Source: Alviniconcha marisindica
Lineage: Eukaryota > Mollusca > Gastropoda > Provannidae
NCBI GenBank assembly: GCA_018857735.1
Contig: JABMCL010001731.1
Location: 346,001 to 410,000, forward strand
Direction of reading: 5' to 3'
DNA: 64,000 nucleotides
Under the pieces are notes generated by a model that worked only from the letters and a program-made list of their open reading frames with translations, did no database searches and was not told the DNA's origin. The translations under genes and the position numbers were made by a program. Of this stretch, positions 60,358-64,000 are shown in pieces; within the stretch, counting starts at the first letter, position 1, and every line of letters begins with the position of its first letter.

Positions 60358-61018
60358 AACAAAGTCCAAGCATGTCTTGTACTGAACATTTTTAATTCAG
60401 ATTTTCGCCCGTCTTGGGGCCTTTTCAAGGCCTGACTGGTCGGCGTGACTGATTCCTACTATTCATTCCTATTGATTCATATATATAATTATATATGGTG
60501 ACACGAAGTGACGACGAATATGAGGGGAGGGTGTGCACATGCAGAACATTTCAAATTTCTCCACTCCTACAATCCTAAGGCGGGGTGAGGTCCACTGACC
60601 GTGACGATCTGAGCTCTAGAGGATGCACACAGAGTTAATTAGGAAGAAAACAAATGAAACATGATATGGCGCTAACTTTATTAACAAAAGTAAGTAAAAG
60701 AACATGCAGTTTCTTCAATCTCTCTTCAAAATTCACTGAAACAATGAAACCAATTTACACACGCCTGACTTACAATACCGCTGTGTCACTAAACCAGAAC
60801 TATTGTGAGGATCAGAATGGCTGTGACACATTTGACATCGACAAGCACATCTCGTTGCGAAACACTTGTAGAACTTGGCAAGAGCATTCGGTGAACCCAT
60901 GGCGACCTGCTCAAGAATGGAGCATTGTGATTTTTGAAGTGGAGGTATAACATCCTGGTTTATATCATTACATTTAAAGAGCGTGTGGTTAGCTTTCTGT
61001 GGCTGGTTCACACGCACG

Positions 61019-61026
61019 CACGCACA

Positions 61027-61117
<91 letters not shown>
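61019..61117. repeat. (CA)n microsatellite
   Basis: About 90 bp of CA after GCACGCACGCAC. Confidence 0.95.
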
Positions 61118-61119
<2 letters not shown>

Positions 61120-61591
61120 AAAAAGTAATGGCAGGGGCGACGGTCAATTCATTAACATTGAGATGGGGTGGCAATTAAAACGTGGAATATGGGAAAATTC
61201 AGCGCAGACACCAGTAAGTGCAAAACAACAATAGATTCGTGTTCCTAGCAAGGTTACTGTTTTGGTGGGCTGAATCAAAACTTTAGAAAAGCGAGGTGAT
61301 TTAAAAAAGTGTGGCGATGGTATTATCGTTTAACTGATACAATGGGGATTTATTGCAGCGAAACTAAGAATCAACACACAAGCGAGTTAATTAGCGCTAA
61401 AATACGTAACACAAGTACAACAAAAAAGACCTGAGTCGCCTACGGTAACTCTCACCTGGGATGCGTGTCAATACAAGGTACATAAACTCCACCAGTGGTA
61501 CGTCCTCTTGCAGTGAAACTAGTTTTGCGCGTCATGGCCCTGTGGAAGAAACGCGATCTTTTTTCTTTCTTTAATTTTCATGCGCGCGCGC

Positions 61592-61628
<37 letters not shown>

Positions 61629-61773
61629 AACTGTTGTACTGTTATAGTGTTGTAGCGTTCATTTTGCTATAGGCTGTGTATATATTTTGTTGACCTTATT
61701 GTTTTTGTATTGTGCGCTGCGGACTCACGTTAGGTGTAAGCGCCTTATAAATACTCTTTTACATTACATAATA

Positions 61774-61807
61774 AAACAACGACAACAACAACAACAACAA
61801 CAACAAC

Positions 61808-61892
<85 letters not shown>

Positions 61893-61896
61893 ACAC
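61774..61896. repeat. (CAA)n(CA)n after a LINE/SINE-type tail
   Basis: GTGTAAGCGCCTTATAAATA (61734 on) resembles the AGCGC...TATAAAT 3' tail seen at 38020-38078, and is followed by CAA and CA tracts that may derive from its simple tail. Confidence 0.75.
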
Positions 61897-63885
61897 ACAT
61901 CGAGGGATGAGGAAAAACATACATTAACGGAGCTGGCGAAGGAGTTTACAAATCAAGCACCGAGTGAACCTTTCAGCACGGTTTGTCACCCCGAGTTGAC
62001 AAATCGTGCCTGATTAACAATCTCTACATGGCAGTATTACTCATTGAGCTTTACCTGTTTATATCACTTTCAGTGACCTGAAAAAATTGTGTCCTTAGCC
62101 ACTTAAGTTTGAAACGTTGTACGATTGTTAAATACGTCGACTAGATTATGACCGAATATGGCACTATTTGTGACTTTGGCATGTTCCTGATTTGACAAAA
62201 ACGATAACATTGTCTTTTTCTTGGACATTGTGTAATCGAATTTTGTGAACCATTCCATGATCATAACCGTGCTTGGAGTCTACATATTTCTACCAAGTTT
62301 GATGGCCTTGACCTGGTTTCAAGGTCACATGTGTGTCAGAAACATAAACTGCATATTGTGACTTTTAGATTCTTGTCTACGGAAGTTTCAGCAGTGCGTA
62401 GTTGCTACACATACAAAAAGACCACGCCCTGTAGTTAAGGGAGATACCTGACACGGTTCTTTCGGTTTTGCACTTGAATGCGAGTCGTGTTAGCATACTC
62501 TTTTCTTTCTTTTTTTCTTTTTCTTCTTCTTTGTTTAAGTTGTGTTATGTTTGGTGATACCGTTTTTCGCTCTGCCATCACCTATACGTTAATGGGCGTT
62601 AATATGAATTAAGTAACCTCTTGGAAAGGACGCGTTGGAGGGCCAGAAGACCGTCAGTGTCTGTGTAATGGAATGCAACGTCCTGTTGTGTCCTAGGGGG
62701 CTACTAATTTGCTTTATTGATTCTACGGAAGCGTTCCAAGTCCCGTTTTATTTTAGATTACGATTCAGTGTGAAATGCAATACATTTAATGTAATTTTCA
62801 TCACGGAAAACATGTTTCGTGGTATTATTGATTTGACCGATTGACAAAAAGGGATGATGAGTATGTATAACGTTATGTTACTTAAGTTTGTGTTGTGTAG
62901 TGATATTTTATATATTTAAAGTGCACACAGATGCAATCAACGAACTTAAGGGACACTTAGTGCACACCGTTTGACTGACTGAGCTGTCAACTAAGCCTAG
63001 TAGCCAACTAAGCCTAGTATTACTATAAGCCAATCAATAAACAACAATCAGTCAGGACCCCGTGGAGGAACATTTGCCAGTTAGAGAACGTCGTGTGTAG
63101 TTTCAGCCTGATCGTTCGCCAGTGTATCGACCAACATATTAGCTCTTATTCAGCAACTTCCTGAAGCTTGGTGAAGGCAGGCTGAAGTGAAATTACAGTC
63201 CATTCAAATTCGTGACGCACTTGCTACACACAGTTTGACGATACCCATTCTCCATCCTCCTCCCATCCTCCCTGCCCACCCCGTCGACCCCCTGCCTTTT
63301 CCCTCTTTAGCTTGAAAGTCGTCCGTTGAATTGTTGTGAAAATTTTAAAAATAAAAAAAGCAGTCAACATATGAAATACCTAGTTGATTGTGGACGTTCT
63401 CTCTGTCTCTGCCAGGACTCTCTCTGACTCCCCCCACCCCACCCCCCTCACCAGTACGTTCCTCCGGGCCTGTTTTTTGGAATTCATTACTTTTGGAACT
63501 GAGGCTCTGCAATGCTGTTTCAGTATTAAATGCTAGTTGCATCAGGGGTCACTTAAACTCTTAAATGGGACCCCAAGCGAAGAAAGATCGAGAGTCCTAA
63601 CGTGGAATAACAAAGTACAATCATATTAACACAATCATATTTTTCAGTTGAATTATGGCATGGTTTGTTAAAAATCAACGTTCCAAAGACGCGAAATCAC
63701 AACCTCATGGTACCTACCTGCCATTTAGTGTTCGGCGGTCTATCTCTCTGACATCATGAACAAGTTCAGAACTGTAAATTGCATCAAATGTTGTCATGCT
63801 TACTTGTGTCTTCTCTTGGTGTCCCGTTTACAAATATTTGTTTTCCTTATGCGGTGCTTGCAACTTATGCTGAGCTGCTTGGGGA

Positions 63886-64000
63886 GCAGGGATGGTTAAA
63901 TGGTTAGAGCGCAGGACTCGTGGTAGAAAGGTCGCAGGTTCGAGGCCCGGCAGGAGCGGCGGTACTGACTCTTATTTCGGTATCCGTTCCATCCCCGTGT
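63886..64000 (+). mobile_element. tRNA-derived SINE, family 1, copy 4 (cut by window end)
   Basis: The head GATGGTTAAATGGTTAGAGC has box A drifted from TAGCTCAGTGG. Box B is GGTTCGAGGCCC at about 63938. The body TGACTCTTATTTCGGTATCC matches the other three copies and continues beyond the window. Confidence 0.85.

Noticed and set aside
60654..60950. A second NCKX exon downstream of the donor
   Set aside because: The frame lacks membrane segments, and no alpha-2 repeat signature (G(T/S)S.PD...N.GSN.FD type) is found anywhere to 64000.

Overview
This is eukaryotic, intron-bearing, AT-rich DNA crowded with repeats. It carries dozens of long CA/GA/CT microsatellites, unusually many poly-C/poly-G runs, two families of tRNA-derived SINEs, decayed LINEs of several clades and tandem minisatellites. 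The LINE types, the short tails ending in CTTACTTAC, and the fragments of a Cys-rich uncharacterised ORF family that I associate with marine-invertebrate genomes all suggest a marine lophotrochozoan, most likely a gastropod or other mollusc. That assignment is inference. There are no bacterial genes, operons, CRISPR arrays or convincing functional tRNA/rRNA genes.

The only host gene recognised with confidence is near the right end. A 260-codon exon (59073-59852, plus strand) encodes the N-terminal half of a K+-dependent Na+/Ca2+ exchanger (SLC24/NCKX), ends in a phase-0 splice donor, and is preceded by a probable 5' UTR exon with two upstream ORFs. The remaining exons are not visible before 64000, so the gene probably runs out of the window.

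Layout. 2.2-3.4 kb: a SINE with a 184-bp unit inserted in it, then a head-to-tail array of the same unit. 3.55-4.05 kb: SINE family 1. 6.7-7.7 kb: Tx1/L1-like LINE tail. 7.85-8.5 kb and 9.8-11.9 kb: fragments of the uncharacterised ORF family, the second split by a SINE. 13.9-16.9 kb: L2/Rex1-like LINE split by a Harbinger-type MITE. 17.5-22.6 kb: a 5-kb block with inverted 22-bp ends, containing a tandem duplication, a SINE with a preserved empty site, an AGGTCA-rich array and a THAP-domain fragment. 22.6-29.5 kb: two LTR-like sequences around a minus-strand I-like LINE with RNase H. 29.5-31.0 kb: CR1/L2-like LINE. 31.9-33.1 kb: another uncharacterised-ORF fragment and a LINE tail. 33.7-34.0 kb: a possible first exon. 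34.9-36.3 kb: two-phase minisatellite. 36.4-40.1 kb: microsatellites, a possible mariner remnant, and a second CR1/L2-like LINE copy with a nested SINE. 40-47.9 kb: dispersed repeats, inverted repeats and a near-perfect palindrome. 48.2-51.8 kb: an uncharacterised-ORF copy interrupted by a probable THAP-type DNA transposon. 51.8-54.7 kb: a ~0.56-kb tandem repeat, a LINE tail and a minisatellite. 55-58 kb: sparse. 58.7-64 kb: the NCKX gene start and intron, with a SINE entering at the right edge.

No gene cluster or pathway is visible. The biology here is mainly nested mobile-element activity, with good internal evidence of order of insertion (target-site duplications and empty sites), plus scattered remnants of one multi-copy protein family whose function is unknown to me.
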